Shown here: in pieces, positions 36,017 to 45,386 of the stretch
How the letters are laid out: the number at the start of each line of letters is the position of its first letter
Numbering within the stretch: position 1 is the first letter of the stretch
Source: Limnohabitans sp. 2KL-51
GTDB taxonomy: Bacteria; Pseudomonadota; Gammaproteobacteria; Burkholderiales; Burkholderiaceae_C
NCBI RefSeq assembly: GCF_003063645.1
Contig: NZ_NESJ01000008.1
Location: forward strand, 62,001-126,000
Length of the DNA stretch: 64,000 nucleotides
Reading direction: 5' to 3'
The notes under the pieces: model-generated
The model's database searches: none
What the model was told of the DNA's origin: nothing
The model's input: only the letters and a program-made list of their open reading frames with translations
Position numbers and translations under genes: made by a program

Positions 36017-37308
36017 CAGAAGCAAGTATCGGCCTGTTGGCCATGTTGATCCTGGCCTTCGCCCGGGTGCCTTTGGCGATTGCCATGGGCTTGGTGGGCT
36101 TTGCCGGTTTGTGGTGGATGAGGGGGCTCAACCCGGCATTGGCCTCGGTTACCTCAACGGTCTATGAAGCAGGTTTTGAGTACACGCTCTCGGTCGTTCC
36201 CTTGTTCATCTTGATGGGCAACTTCGTCACTCGTGCTGGCATGTCCCGCGAGCTTTACAGGGCGGCCTACACCCTTGTCGGCCATTTCCGAGGCGGACTT
36301 GCCATGGCCACCGTCATGGCCTGCGCTGGATTTGGCAGTGTTTGCGGCTCATCCATTGCAACAGCAGCCACCATGACCAAGGTGGCCTACCCTTCCATGA
36401 AAGGCCATGGCTACTCCGGTCAGTTGGCGGCCGGTGCCATTGCGGCGGGGGGCACCTTGGGTATTTTGATTCCCCCTTCCACCATCTTGGTCATCTATGG
36501 CCTGGTCACAGAAACCAGCATCGGCAAACTGTTTGCGGCGGGCATGGTCCCCGGCTTGCTGGCTGTTTTCATGATGTGCCTGACCATCTCATACATCACT
36601 TGGCGTGACCCATCATCTGGCCCTGCAGCCGAACGCTCGGGCTGGGCAGAACGCTTCGATGCCATGAAAGATGTGTGGGCAGTCGCTGTTCTGTTTGTGA
36701 TCGTGATGGGCGGCATTTACGGCGGCGTCTTCACCACCACAGAAGGCGCGGGCATCGGTGCTTTCGGGGCGTTCATCATTGCCCTGCTGCGCAAATCGCT
36801 GAACGTTTCTGTGACCCTGGACATCTTGATCGAGAGTGCACGCACAACGGGCATGTTGTTCATGATTCTGGTAGGGGCACTGGTCTTTGCCAATTTCGTG
36901 AACTTCACCACCTTGCCTTCCGATCTGAAAAGCCTGGTCTCCACACACAACATCAGCCCCGTAGCCGTGATGATCGCCATTTGTGCCATCTACATCGTGT
37001 TGGGGGCTGCCATGGAAGAGTTGTCCATGGTTTTGCTGACACTTCCGGTGTTTTTCCCCTTGGTGGTCAGCCTGGGCTTTGACCCTGTTTGGTTTGGCAT
37101 CGTCATCGTTTTGGTGGTGATGATTGGCCTGATCAGCCCTCCAGTAGGCATGAACATGTTCGTGGTGCGCAACATGCTGCCCGAGTTGAGCACCGCCACG
37201 ATCTTCAAAGGCGTCATGCCCTTTGTCTATACCTTGGTCGTGGTGCTTGCGTTGCTGGTGGCCTTCCCGCAAATTGCCCTGTTCCTGCCCCAAGCGCTGA
37301 AACTCTGA
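36013..37308 (+). CDS. dctM: TRAP transporter large permease DctM
   Basis: A 431-residue membrane protein with about twelve hydrophobic segments. Typical motifs are IPLMG-like LFILMGNFVTRAGMSRELY, GFGSVCGSSIATAATMTKVAYPSMKGHGYS and ILIPPSTILVIYG, and late GLISPPVGMNMFVV. It forms the sodium-driven transport channel of the TRAP importer with the DctQ and DctP proteins encoded just upstream. The ATGA overlap with dctQ shows translational coupling. Confidence 0.95.
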   Translation: MTEASIGLLAMLILAFARVPLAIAMGLVGFAGLWWMRGLNPALASVTSTVYEAGFEYTLSVVPLFILMGNFVTRAGMSRELYRAAYTLVGHFRGGLAMATVMACAGFGSVCGSSIATAATMTKVAYPSMKGHGYSGQLAAGAIAAGGTLGILIPPSTILVIYGLVTETSIGKLFAAGMVPGLLAVFMMCLTISYITWRDPSSGPAAERSGWAERFDAMKDVWAVAVLFVIVMGGIYGGVFTTTEGAGIGAFGAFIIALLRKSLNVSVTLDILIESARTTGMLFMILVGALVFANFVNFTTLPSDLKSLVSTHNISPVAVMIAICAIYIVLGAAMEELSMVLLTLPVFFPLVVSLGFDPVWFGIVIVLVVMIGLISPPVGMNMFVVRNMLPELSTATIFKGVMPFVYTLVVVLALLVAFPQIALFLPQALKL

Positions 37309-37338
37309 CGCCCAGGCTGCTGCCAAGAAAGCTGACCC

Positions 37339-38217
37339 ATGAAACTGGCTTTTTGCGGACTGGGCTTGATGGGCGAGCCCATGGTCAAACGCCTCTTGGC
37401 AGCAGGGCACACGGTTAAGGTCTGGAACCGTACCCCTGCCAAAGCCCAAGCCTTGATCGCGTTGGGAGCCCAATGGTGCGACACCCCAGCCCAAGCGGCC
37501 AGCGATGTGGATGGCGTTTTCATGTGCCTGTTGAACACATCGGCCGTTGAACAAGTGGTGTTCGGGCCCGCGGGCATCCTCCATGCCCGCCATTTGCGAT
37601 GGCTGGTGGACCACTCCAGTGTCCCGCCAGAACAGACCCGCGCTTGGAGCCAACGTCTTCTCGCAGCTTCCCAGGCTGACTGGTTGGATGCACCTGTATC
37701 AGGCGGCGTGGCAGGCGTCCAGGCTGGCTCTCTGGCCGTGATGGTGGGCGGCCCCGCCAGTCCCTTGGAGAGCGCCAGCCAGGCCATGTCTGCCTATGCC
37801 AGCAACATCACCCACATGGGCGACAGCGGTGCGGGCCAAGCCACCAAACTTTGCAACCAAACCATTGTGGCGAGCACGGTGGCCGCGATTGCAGAAGCCG
37901 TGGGTCTGGCCCACCGCAATGGCATCGATTTGAAACAACTGGCCAAAGCACTGCAAGGCGGTTGGGCAGATTCCAAACCACTGCAAGTTTTTGTGCCCCG
38001 CATGGTCACGCCCTGCCAACCCTCGATTGGGGCTTTGTCCACCATGCTCAAAGATGTGGACACCGTGATGCAGGTGGCGCAAAGCAGCGGCGCACCCATG
38101 CCGGTCATGGCCACCGTGCAGCAGCAACTGCGCGCAGCCCAGGCTGCGGGCTTGGGCGAAGCAGAACTGTCGGCCTTGATCTGCCTGGTCTGGCCAGAAC
38201 AACGCTCGGCGTTCTGA
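37339..38217 (+). CDS. NAD-binding 3-hydroxyisobutyrate dehydrogenase-family oxidoreductase, LtnD-like
   Basis: A 292-residue beta-hydroxyacid dehydrogenase. The cofactor motif is GLGLMGEPM at residues 7-15, the substrate motif is DAPVSGGVAGVQAGSL, and the catalytic lysine lies in GAGQATKLCNQ. Relatives are 3-hydroxyisobutyrate, tartronate semialdehyde and L-threonate (LtnD) dehydrogenases. Since it ends the TRAP/aldolase operon, oxidation of a tetronate-type sugar acid is the best guess. It follows dctM after 30 bases on the same strand. Confidence 0.85.
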   Translation: MKLAFCGLGLMGEPMVKRLLAAGHTVKVWNRTPAKAQALIALGAQWCDTPAQAASDVDGVFMCLLNTSAVEQVVFGPAGILHARHLRWLVDHSSVPPEQTRAWSQRLLAASQADWLDAPVSGGVAGVQAGSLAVMVGGPASPLESASQAMSAYASNITHMGDSGAGQATKLCNQTIVASTVAAIAEAVGLAHRNGIDLKQLAKALQGGWADSKPLQVFVPRMVTPCQPSIGALSTMLKDVDTVMQVAQSSGAPMPVMATVQQQLRAAQAAGLGEAELSALICLVWPEQRSAF

Positions 38218-38232
38218 CCCGCGAGCGCCTTG

Positions 38233-39522
38233 TCAAGCCTCGCCCGGCTTGGCGCTACCCACCATGTGCATCACCCGTTGCGGGTACGGGATCTGGATCT
38301 TGTGCGCGCGCAGCGCGGCCAGAATCAGCATATTGATGGTCGAGCGCAAAGCCAATTGGCCGTTTTCCGGGTCGGCAATCCAATAACTCACGGTGAACTC
38401 CAGGCCATCCGCGCCAAACTGGCTCAAAAAGGCATTGGGTGCGGGGTCTTTCAGCACCCGCTCCTGGCTCTCGCAGGCCTCGATCAAGAGTCGCCGAACC
38501 AAGTCCACATCGCTGTCATAAGCCACAGAGACGAGGGTCGTTTGGGACAACTTGGGGTCCATTAGGGTGAAGTTCTCCACCCGATTGATGATCAAAAACT
38601 CATTGGGCACGATGGATTCGCGGCCATTCAAAGCCCGAATCACGGTGTAACGCGCCTTGATGTCCACAATGCGGCCTTCAAAACCATCCACCAGCACCAT
38701 GTCCCCGATGCGCATGCTGCGCTCGGCCAGGATCACAAAGCCACTGACGTAGTTGGAAGCCAGTTTTTGCAAGCCAAAACCAATGCCCACGCCCACCGCA
38801 CCTCCAAGCACCGACAAGGCGGTCAGGTCAATGCCCACCGACGACAGCGCCAGCAGCAAGCCAACAAACATGAGCAAGGCCCGCACTGTGTTGCTGATGA
38901 CCTTGCGCAAAGACAAATCACTGCCCGTGGCCGACTTGAGCAAACGCGCCTCGATGGCGGCCGACACCCACAGCGCAACGATCAACACCGCGCCAGCGGT
39001 GAGCGCCCCTTCAATCAGGGTGCGCACCGACAGCACACTGCCGCCGATTTTCCAGCCGATCTGGTCCAGTTCGTTCAGCACCAGCGGCAAAATGCCCGTG
39101 ACCCACAGCACCACCGCGCCCCAGGCAAACCATGAAATCGTGCGCTCCAGCACCCGCACAAAGGGCGCATTGGAAAACGCCACTTGCAGCACCTTTACGC
39201 CTAAACGGATCACCGCCAGCGATATGCAAACTGGCAACAAGACCGCAAACAAAGGTGCAGGCTGCTGCAGAGTCAGCAACGTGCGAGCCACAAACGTCAG
39301 CCCGAGCAGCAGCACCGGAAACAGCACCCCATCGATCAGTTTGCGGCCCAGCAAAATGGCCATGTCCTGACCACTGAACACCCGGCGCACGCCCCAGACC
39401 ATCAGCCAGGCCAGCACCAGACAAACCGCAAAAGCACCCAAGGCCATCAAGGACTCTGGCCGCGCCAGGGCATAGACCAAACCCATCGGATCGACCACCG
39501 CCATATTGCTCATGCCCGCCAT
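38233..39522 (-). CDS. Small-conductance mechanosensitive channel (MscS family)
   Basis: A 429-residue membrane protein. Several N-terminal hydrophobic segments are followed by the pore helix and beta domain: ALSVLGGAVGVGIGFGLQKLASNYVSGFVIL, then ERSMRIGDMVLVDGFEGRIVDIKARYTVIRALNGRESIVPNEFLI. It opens on membrane tension to release solutes under osmotic downshock. ATG 39522 has an AAGGG site upstream; ATG 39513 would give an ATGA overlap with the enoyl-CoA hydratase stop. It is the third gene of a three-gene operon with the hydratase and deacetylase. Confidence 0.92.
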   Translation of the reverse strand: MAGMSNMAVVDPMGLVYALARPESLMALGAFAVCLVLAWLMVWGVRRVFSGQDMAILLGRKLIDGVLFPVLLLGLTFVARTLLTLQQPAPLFAVLLPVCISLAVIRLGVKVLQVAFSNAPFVRVLERTISWFAWGAVVLWVTGILPLVLNELDQIGWKIGGSVLSVRTLIEGALTAGAVLIVALWVSAAIEARLLKSATGSDLSLRKVISNTVRALLMFVGLLLALSSVGIDLTALSVLGGAVGVGIGFGLQKLASNYVSGFVILAERSMRIGDMVLVDGFEGRIVDIKARYTVIRALNGRESIVPNEFLIINRVENFTLMDPKLSQTTLVSVAYDSDVDLVRRLLIEACESQERVLKDPAPNAFLSQFGADGLEFTVSYWIADPENGQLALRSTINMLILAALRAHKIQIPYPQRVMHMVGSAKPGEA

Positions 39523-40310
39523 GAAGGTGCCCTTTTGTCGATGAACGCCTGCACACCCTCTTGCGCCACGTCGTGCACCATGTTGCAGGCCATGGTTTGC
39601 CCAGCCAGCTGGTAAGCCGCCTCGATGCCCATCTCGCGTTGTTGGTAGAACAAGGCCTTGCCCACCCGCACCGCCTCACGCGGTTTGGACAGGATGGCAT
39701 TCACCAGCTCATCGACCTGCGCATCCAGCTCAGCCGCTGCACACACACGGTTCACCAGCCCCCGGCTTTGGGCCTCGGCGGCCGAGATGAAGCCCCCTGT
39801 GAGCAGCATCTCCATGGCTTGCTTGGCGTGCATGTTGCGCACCAGCGGCACGCTGGGCGTGGCGCAAAACAAACCCACATCAATCCCGTTCACCCCAAAA
39901 GTGGCGCTGTCTGCCGAAACGGCCAAATCGCATTGCGCCACCAGCTGGCAACCTGCCGCCGTCGCCAAGCCTTGCACGCGGGCGACCACGGGCACCGGCA
40001 GCTTTTGAATCGCCATCATCATGCGGCTGCATTGGGCGAAGAGTTGTTGGTAGTAAGCCAGCTCGGGCTGGGCTCGCATTTCCTTGAGGTTGTGACCCGC
40101 GCAAAAAGCCTTGCCTGCTGCAGCCAACACCACCACTCGGGCCTGCTCGTCTTGCGCGATCGCATTCAGGGATTGCTGCAGGGCATCCAGCATGGCCTCA
40201 CTCAAAGCATTGAAGCTGACGGGGCTGTTGAGGGTCAACCGGTGCACACCACGCGCATCGCGCTCGTGCAGCAGCAGGTCGGTCGAGGAGGAGGCAGTTG
40301 AATCGGTCAT
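39510..40310 (-). CDS. Enoyl-CoA hydratase/isomerase family protein
   Basis: A 266-residue crotonase-fold protein. Oxyanion-hole segments are GKAFCAGHNLKEM and VQGLATAAGCQLVAQCDLAV. The pattern NSPVSFNALSEAML plus AGHNLKEM is that of the ECHDC3 group, whose physiological substrate is unclear, not the classic FadB/PaaF hydratases. ATG 40310 (MTDSTASS) was chosen; upstream codons overlap the neighbouring deacetylase gene. It lies 26 bases after that gene and overlaps mscS. Confidence 0.88.
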   Translation of the reverse strand: MTDSTASSSTDLLLHERDARGVHRLTLNSPVSFNALSEAMLDALQQSLNAIAQDEQARVVVLAAAGKAFCAGHNLKEMRAQPELAYYQQLFAQCSRMMMAIQKLPVPVVARVQGLATAAGCQLVAQCDLAVSADSATFGVNGIDVGLFCATPSVPLVRNMHAKQAMEMLLTGGFISAAEAQSRGLVNRVCAAAELDAQVDELVNAILSKPREAVRVGKALFYQQREMGIEAAYQLAGQTMACNMVHDVAQEGVQAFIDKRAPSWRA

Positions 40311-40336
40311 GCCAACATTGTGCCCAAAGCCGTTGC

Positions 40337-41290
40337 TCAAACGTCGGCCAGCACTCGTAAATGCGCTTCCACGCTGCGGCCCAAGGCACTGAGGTTGTAA
40401 CCGCCTTCCAGGCAACTGACGATGCGCCCTTGGGCATGGCGCAGCGCCACGTCCTTAATGCGCTGGGTGAGCCACGCGTAATCCTGCTCCACCAACCCCA
40501 TCTGGCCCAAGTCGTCTTCGCGGTGGGCATCAAAACCCGCGCTGATGAAAATCAGCTCTGGTTTGTGCGCCTCCAGGCGCGGCATCCACAGCATGTCCAC
40601 CAACTCGCGGATGTCCATGCCCCGGGTGTAGGCGGGCACAGGTAAGTTGACCAAGTTGGCGGCTTGAGATGTCGAGCCACCTTCCGGATAAAACGGATGC
40701 TGAAAAAAACTCACCATCAAGATGCGCTCGTCGCCCGCCACGATGTCCTCGGTGCCGTTGCCGTGGTGCACGTCAAAGTCCACAATCGCCACCCTTTTGA
40801 GGCCATGGCGCTCCAGAGCATATTTGGCGGCGATGGCCACGTTGTTAAAAAAGCAAAATCCCATGGCCTTGTCTCGGCAAGCGTGGTGACCCGGTGGGCG
40901 CACGGCACAAAAGGCGTTCTCAAGCTCTCCGGCCAGCACGGCGTCTGTAGCATCCAGGGCGGCACCCGCCGCGGCCAAAGCCGCATCCCAGGTGTGGACA
41001 TTGATCATCGTGTCGGGGTCCAGGCTGGAGTGCGTGGGGCCGCCTGCGGCGATGTCTTCGCGCAGGGCATCACCCAAACCACGCAAAGCCGCCACATGCA
41101 TGCGGCCGTGGGCCAGCTCAATGTCGGCCAAAGAGGCAGGCGTGGCCTCGCGCCTTTGCAGCGCCATGTCCACGCCACTGATGAGCAAGCGGTCTTCGAT
41201 GGCCCCCAAGCGCTCCGGGCACTCAGGGTGACCCGCACCCATTTCATGATGCCAACAAGCTGGGTGGGTGAAATAACCTGTCGCGCCCAT
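40337..41290 (-). CDS. Histone deacetylase-family protein (acetylpolyamine amidohydrolase-like)
   Basis: A 317-residue zinc-dependent deacetylase. The catalytic segments are RPPGHHACRDKAMGFCFFNN (tandem histidines), the metal motif IVDFDVHHGNGT and ISAGFDAHRED. Bacterial members remove acetyl groups from polyamines or other small molecules, or from proteins; the substrate here is unknown. ATG 41290 (MGATGYFTHPACWHHEMG) has GGGAAG upstream; earlier ATGs extend it by 7 or 11 residues. It leads the operon with the enoyl-CoA hydratase and mscS and is divergent from mltB. Confidence 0.9.
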   Translation of the reverse strand: MGATGYFTHPACWHHEMGAGHPECPERLGAIEDRLLISGVDMALQRREATPASLADIELAHGRMHVAALRGLGDALREDIAAGGPTHSSLDPDTMINVHTWDAALAAAGAALDATDAVLAGELENAFCAVRPPGHHACRDKAMGFCFFNNVAIAAKYALERHGLKRVAIVDFDVHHGNGTEDIVAGDERILMVSFFQHPFYPEGGSTSQAANLVNLPVPAYTRGMDIRELVDMLWMPRLEAHKPELIFISAGFDAHREDDLGQMGLVEQDYAWLTQRIKDVALRHAQGRIVSCLEGGYNLSALGRSVEAHLRVLADV

Positions 41291-41409
41291 GAATGTGTCT
41301 TCCCGATGCATCACAGCCAACAAGGCTGTTGTTTTTGAAGAATTGATCTGTTTTTTTACAAGTTCCAGCTTAGCACGGACCCACGCGAGCGGCGTTTAAA
41401 CTCACGGCA

Positions 41410-42627
41410 ATGCAAGCGTTCAAAACCTGCCTCCAACCGATCCCGCACAAACCTGGGCCCAGGTGGATGCCCATGGGTCTGGCCCTGCTGATCGTCGCGT
41501 TGACGGCCCTTGCACCCGTCAGCGCACAACCTGCCCAAGACGCCCCCAAGCGGCAAAAAGCCATCAGCCCCCCGCCCGCCAAAGCCCAGCCTCAGCAGCG
41601 CCGTCCAAGCAAAACGGCCAAAACCAAATCCGCACCCTCTGCCAAAAAAGCAGCCGTCGCGGGCATTCCCCTCGAAAGCTCTGTCCAAACCCAAGCATGG
41701 GCTGAGGATGCGGCCCAACGCTTGCAGCTAGACCCCATCTGGCTCAAAAACACCCTGGGCCAAGCCAAACGTCTGCCTTCGGTTGAACGTTTCGTCTTGC
41801 CCCCCAGCAGCCCCACCGCCAAAAACTGGGCCGCATACCGCGCCCGCTTCATCGAACCCACACGCATCCAGGCCGGCGCACGCTTTTGGCAAAACCACCG
41901 CAGCGCTTTGGAGCGGGCCGAGCGTGAATACGGCGTGCCCGCATCGGTGATCGTCGGCATCATTGGGGTGGAAACACTTTACGGCCAAAACACCGGCAAC
42001 TTCCGCATCCTCGACGCACTGGCCACGCTGACTTTTCACTTCCCCAGTGCCCACCCACGGGCGGTTTCACGCCAGGCTTTTTTTCAAAGCGAGCTGGAGC
42101 AATTTTTGCTACTCACCTCGCGCAGCGGAGCCGACCCTCTGGCCATCCGGGGCAGCTATGCCGGGGCCATGGGCCTGCCGCAATTCATGCCATCCAGCTG
42201 GGCCAAATTTGCCGTGGACTTTGATGGCGACGGGCGCATCGACCTGTTTGGCAGCCCCACGGACGCCATTGGCTCAGTGGCCAATTACTTCAAAGCCTTT
42301 GACTGGCGCCCCGGCATGCCCACGCACTACCCGGTCGGCCTGACACCCGGTCAAACCGACATGGACAGCCTGCTGGCCCCCGACATCTTGCCAACGTTCA
42401 GCGTGGCCAACTTTGTGGGCAAAGGCGCAGCACTCAGTGGGGCCGCGCTCCAACACAACGGCCCACTGGCCTTGATCGAACTGCTCAATGGACCCGATGC
42501 CCCCAGCTACGTGGCCGGCACAGAAAACTTCTACGCCATCACCCGTTACAACTGGAGCAGCTACTACGCCATGGCGGTGATTGAGTTGGCCGAAGCAGTG
42601 GCGCGCGAAATGCAGAACAGACGCTGA
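41410..42627 (+). CDS. mltB: Membrane-bound lytic murein transglycosylase B
   Basis: A 405-residue protein with an N-terminal signal/anchor (LALLIVALTALAPVSAQ), a proline/lysine-rich linker and the SLT_2 catalytic domain. The catalytic glutamate fits IIGVETLYGQNTG. Further family motifs are GSYAGAMGLPQFMPSSWAKFAVDFDGDGRIDLF and SVANYFKAFDWRPG. It cleaves peptidoglycan glycan strands, forming 1,6-anhydromuramic ends, in the periplasm. There is no cysteine lipobox, unlike E. coli MltB. Confidence 0.93.
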   Translation: MQAFKTCLQPIPHKPGPRWMPMGLALLIVALTALAPVSAQPAQDAPKRQKAISPPPAKAQPQQRRPSKTAKTKSAPSAKKAAVAGIPLESSVQTQAWAEDAAQRLQLDPIWLKNTLGQAKRLPSVERFVLPPSSPTAKNWAAYRARFIEPTRIQAGARFWQNHRSALERAEREYGVPASVIVGIIGVETLYGQNTGNFRILDALATLTFHFPSAHPRAVSRQAFFQSELEQFLLLTSRSGADPLAIRGSYAGAMGLPQFMPSSWAKFAVDFDGDGRIDLFGSPTDAIGSVANYFKAFDWRPGMPTHYPVGLTPGQTDMDSLLAPDILPTFSVANFVGKGAALSGAALQHNGPLALIELLNGPDAPSYVAGTENFYAITRYNWSSYYAMAVIELAEAVAREMQNRR

Positions 42628-43104
42628 AGTTTTTGACCTATGAATCCCCTGAATCCTAAAAAACTGCTACTGACCAAATGAACTGCTGTTTAGCCTGTGG
42701 TCAAACAAAAGCATTTCTTGGTCAGCCGAGCGATCCAACCTGATCTGGCGACCGACTCCGTGATTTTTGTGGAGATTGAGGCTGTGTTTTCCAAAGTCAC
42801 GCAAATCATTTCTTGGCGGGACTTGCAAGATGACAGTGTGTGGCGGCAGGGCTGGGTTTGAAAAAGGGCTTTTGGCGTTCTCAAGAGCAAGCTGCCCATG
42901 GCGGACTCCATTTTGAGAAGCGACTCAAACACGCTTCAAGTGCAACTGTGAAAAAATCCGTAATTAACCCCAATTTTTTGACCCCAATTTTTCTGATAAC
43001 AAAAGTCATTCTGTATCGTCTGTCATTTTTGGTACAAACAGCCCTTTCCATTTGTTGCTAAGCTGGTTGAGACTGATGCCAACACATTTTGCTGGAGCAA
43101 AACC
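42628..43104. other. Intergenic region, 477 bp, no confident gene
   Basis: The gap between mltB and the M48 protease. Base composition shifts towards AT from about 42950 on. A possible small frame on the plus strand (42697-42861, GTG start, 54 codons, containing VFVEIEAVFSKVTQ-like text) is unrecognised and without a good ribosome site. I see no terminator with a T-run after mltB. The region may be the eroded remains of former genes. Confidence 0.5.
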
Positions 43105-44463
43105 ATGAGTCATGATGACACTGCTGCGCCGCACCAACTGGACCGACGGCTGGCGCGCAATCGACTCAGCCGACGCGATACGCTGTGGCTGTTTGCTGCC
43201 ACCTCAACACTCGGCGGGTTGAGCAGCGGCTGCAGCACCTCGCCCGTGACCGGGAAAAAGATCCTTGTCGGCATGTCTCGTGCCGACGAACGTGCAGTCG
43301 ATAAAGAGCACGCTCCGCACCAGTTTTCCGCCGATCTGGGCGTTGTTCAAGACGCCGCAGTGAACAACTACGTGGCCGATGTACTGCAGCGGCTGCGCCC
43401 GCAGGCCCAACGACAGGATGTCAGCTTTTCGGCACGCGTTCTCAATGCCAACTACGTGAATGCCTATACCTTCCCCGCCGGCACCATGGGCGTGACGCGA
43501 GGCATCATGCTTGAAATGCAGGACGAGGCACAGCTGGCCGCTTTGCTGGGTCATGAAATGGGCCACGTCAATGCCCGTCACTCGGCACAAAGCCAAGGCC
43601 AGGAATTGGTCACCTCTGCGGCATTGATTGGATTGTCGGTGGCCTTCAATGACTCCAAATGGAGCCCCCTGATCGACCTGGGTGGTCAGATCGGCGCCAG
43701 CGCTCTGCTGGCCCGATATTCCCGTAGTCATGAACGCGAAGCCGATGCGCTGGGACAGAACTACATGGTGGCAGCTGGTTACCCCGCCCAAGGCATGACG
43801 CAGCTCCACGAATTGCTGCTGGCCACTGAAAAAGGCAAGCCCAATATCTTGGAGACCATGTTCGCCTCGCACCCGCTAAGTCAAGAGCGCAGGGACACCG
43901 CTGCACGCTTGGCGCAAACCGTGTATGCCGCGAGCCTAAGTCGGCCTCATGGTCGTGAGCGCTTCATGGACAGCACCGCCGGCTTGCGCCGTCTTCAGCC
44001 TACTGTGCTGGCCTGTCAGAACGGCGAAACCGCACTGTCTCGCAAGCAGCTACCAGAGGCTGAGCGACAGTTCGCCGCCGCACTGCGACATGCACCCACC
44101 GACTACGCTGCCAATTTGCGCATGGCCCAATGCCAACACGCCATGGGAAAGCTTTCTCAAGCCCGTCGGTATGCACAGACGGCCCGCGAGATCTATCCGC
44201 AAGAAGCGCAGGCGGTCAAGCTCACAGCCAGCGTGCGCTTGGCCCAGAAAGATCCCGCCGGTGCGTTGGCAGATCTTCAGCAGTTTGATCGGTTGTTGCC
44301 TGGTGACGCTGGAACAGCCTTTTTGAAAGGCATTGCCAACGAAGGCCTTGGGCAACGCCAAGCGGCGGGAAAATACTTTGCACAGTATTTGAAATCCCAG
44401 GCTGATGATTCAGCTGCAAAATACGCCAAGAAGCGCCTAGCAGAGTGGGGAATGAAGCCATGA
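43105..44463 (+). CDS. M48-family metalloprotease with TPR tail (BepA-like)
   Basis: A 452-residue protein. The N-terminus carries SRRDTLWLFAATST and GLSSGCSTSP, which could be a twin-arginine lipoprotein signal. The zinc protease motif HEMGH is at residues 150-154 and the third ligand region is SRSHEREADALG. The C-terminal third is built of TPR-like helices. It resembles BepA/YfgC-type periplasmic proteases that check outer-membrane protein assembly. It sits alone between two gene-poor stretches, with no obvious operon partner. Confidence 0.9.
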   Translation: MSHDDTAAPHQLDRRLARNRLSRRDTLWLFAATSTLGGLSSGCSTSPVTGKKILVGMSRADERAVDKEHAPHQFSADLGVVQDAAVNNYVADVLQRLRPQAQRQDVSFSARVLNANYVNAYTFPAGTMGVTRGIMLEMQDEAQLAALLGHEMGHVNARHSAQSQGQELVTSAALIGLSVAFNDSKWSPLIDLGGQIGASALLARYSRSHEREADALGQNYMVAAGYPAQGMTQLHELLLATEKGKPNILETMFASHPLSQERRDTAARLAQTVYAASLSRPHGRERFMDSTAGLRRLQPTVLACQNGETALSRKQLPEAERQFAAALRHAPTDYAANLRMAQCQHAMGKLSQARRYAQTAREIYPQEAQAVKLTASVRLAQKDPAGALADLQQFDRLLPGDAGTAFLKGIANEGLGQRQAAGKYFAQYLKSQADDSAAKYAKKRLAEWGMKP

Positions 44464-44816
44464 TTGCCGCCAACACTCGCCCAGCGCCCTGGTCTCGCCA
44501 CAGGTCCAAGCCCAGACCAAGCTGCCGCGCAATGTAGCGCTCGCGCGGGCTGCGGTGCACATTCAGCAGGCGTTGGCCACCCAAAGGATGGTGCCAGCCT
44601 GCGTGCTCAAGCTCACACTGTGCAGCCCGGTCGATTTTGCTGGTGCTGAACCGGCACGTCGAGCTGGGCCGCTCCATAATTCATAAGAAGATCGAATCAA
44701 GGCTGCCCTACTTTTTTCATTGGATTTATGGCTTCACTCAGCTTCACCACTAAATTGACGCTAAACTTAACTTTTATTGAAACAGAAACTCTATTTAAAA
44801 ATCGTTGAGGCTGATG
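44464..44816. other. Intergenic region, 353 bp, no confident gene
   Basis: The first ~210 bases are GC-rich and read open on the minus strand (about 44677 down to 44464 and on into the protease gene) but have no recognisable domain; this may be a fragment of a lost gene. From 44690 the sequence becomes AT-rich and presumably holds the promoter of the next gene. Confidence 0.45.
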
Positions 44817-45386
44817 ATGAAATCAAAAAATAGTTATTCCGTCTACAAACCTCTGTGCTGCAGCGACATGATGCCTCATGTGAACTCGCGACGCGAATTT
44901 ATGCGCATAGCCGGCGGTGCTGTTCTCTTCAGTTCGATGGGTCTAATGTCAACCGGGGCACAAGCTGCGTCTGGCAACTATGAGGCAATGGTTTTGTCTT
45001 GTATCGATCCAAGGTTTCAGGATCTTGTCAATAAAAAACAATCAAGCGATGGTTTGAGCGGGAAATACAGCGCTTTCACTGTTGCTGGTGCATCGATTGG
45101 TGTAGTCGCTCCGGCTTTCAAAGAATGGAGCAAAACCTTCTGGGAAAACTTGGGGGCTTCGATACAACTTCACAATATTAAGAAAGTGATTGTCGTCAAT
45201 CACCGTGATTGCGGCGCTGCGAAAATTGCGTATGGTGATGCGAAAGTGGCTACACCAGCTATTGAAGCAGCAACACATAAAGAGGCGCTACTGGAGTTCA
45301 AGCGTCAGTTGCAAGAAAAATTCCCCGCCATGGGTACACATTTAGGATTAATGGCACTCGACGGAACCGTCGAGACTTTTTCTTAA
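44817..45386 (+). CDS. Tat-exported beta-carbonic-anhydrase-like protein
   Basis: A 189-residue protein. A twin-arginine signal, NSRREFMRIAGG, is followed by a hydrophobic stretch that ends near AQA-A. The mature part carries the beta-carbonic anhydrase zinc site: Cys62 with the Asp64-Arg66 dyad (SCIDPRF) and His129/Cys132 (NHRDCG). If active it hydrates CO2 in the periplasm; some members of this exported group are uncharacterised. ATG 44817 has GAGG upstream at good spacing; starts at 44868 or 44871 would still keep the Tat motif. AT content is higher than in neighbours, which suggests recent acquisition. Confidence 0.82.
   Translation: MKSKNSYSVYKPLCCSDMMPHVNSRREFMRIAGGAVLFSSMGLMSTGAQAASGNYEAMVLSCIDPRFQDLVNKKQSSDGLSGKYSAFTVAGASIGVVAPAFKEWSKTFWENLGASIQLHNIKKVIVVNHRDCGAAKIAYGDAKVATPAIEAATHKEALLEFKRQLQEKFPAMGTHLGLMALDGTVETFS

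Noticed and set aside
42697..42861. A 54-codon gene with GTG start
   Set aside because: No ribosome site, no recognised family, and location in a degraded gap; kept only as a remark on the intergenic region.
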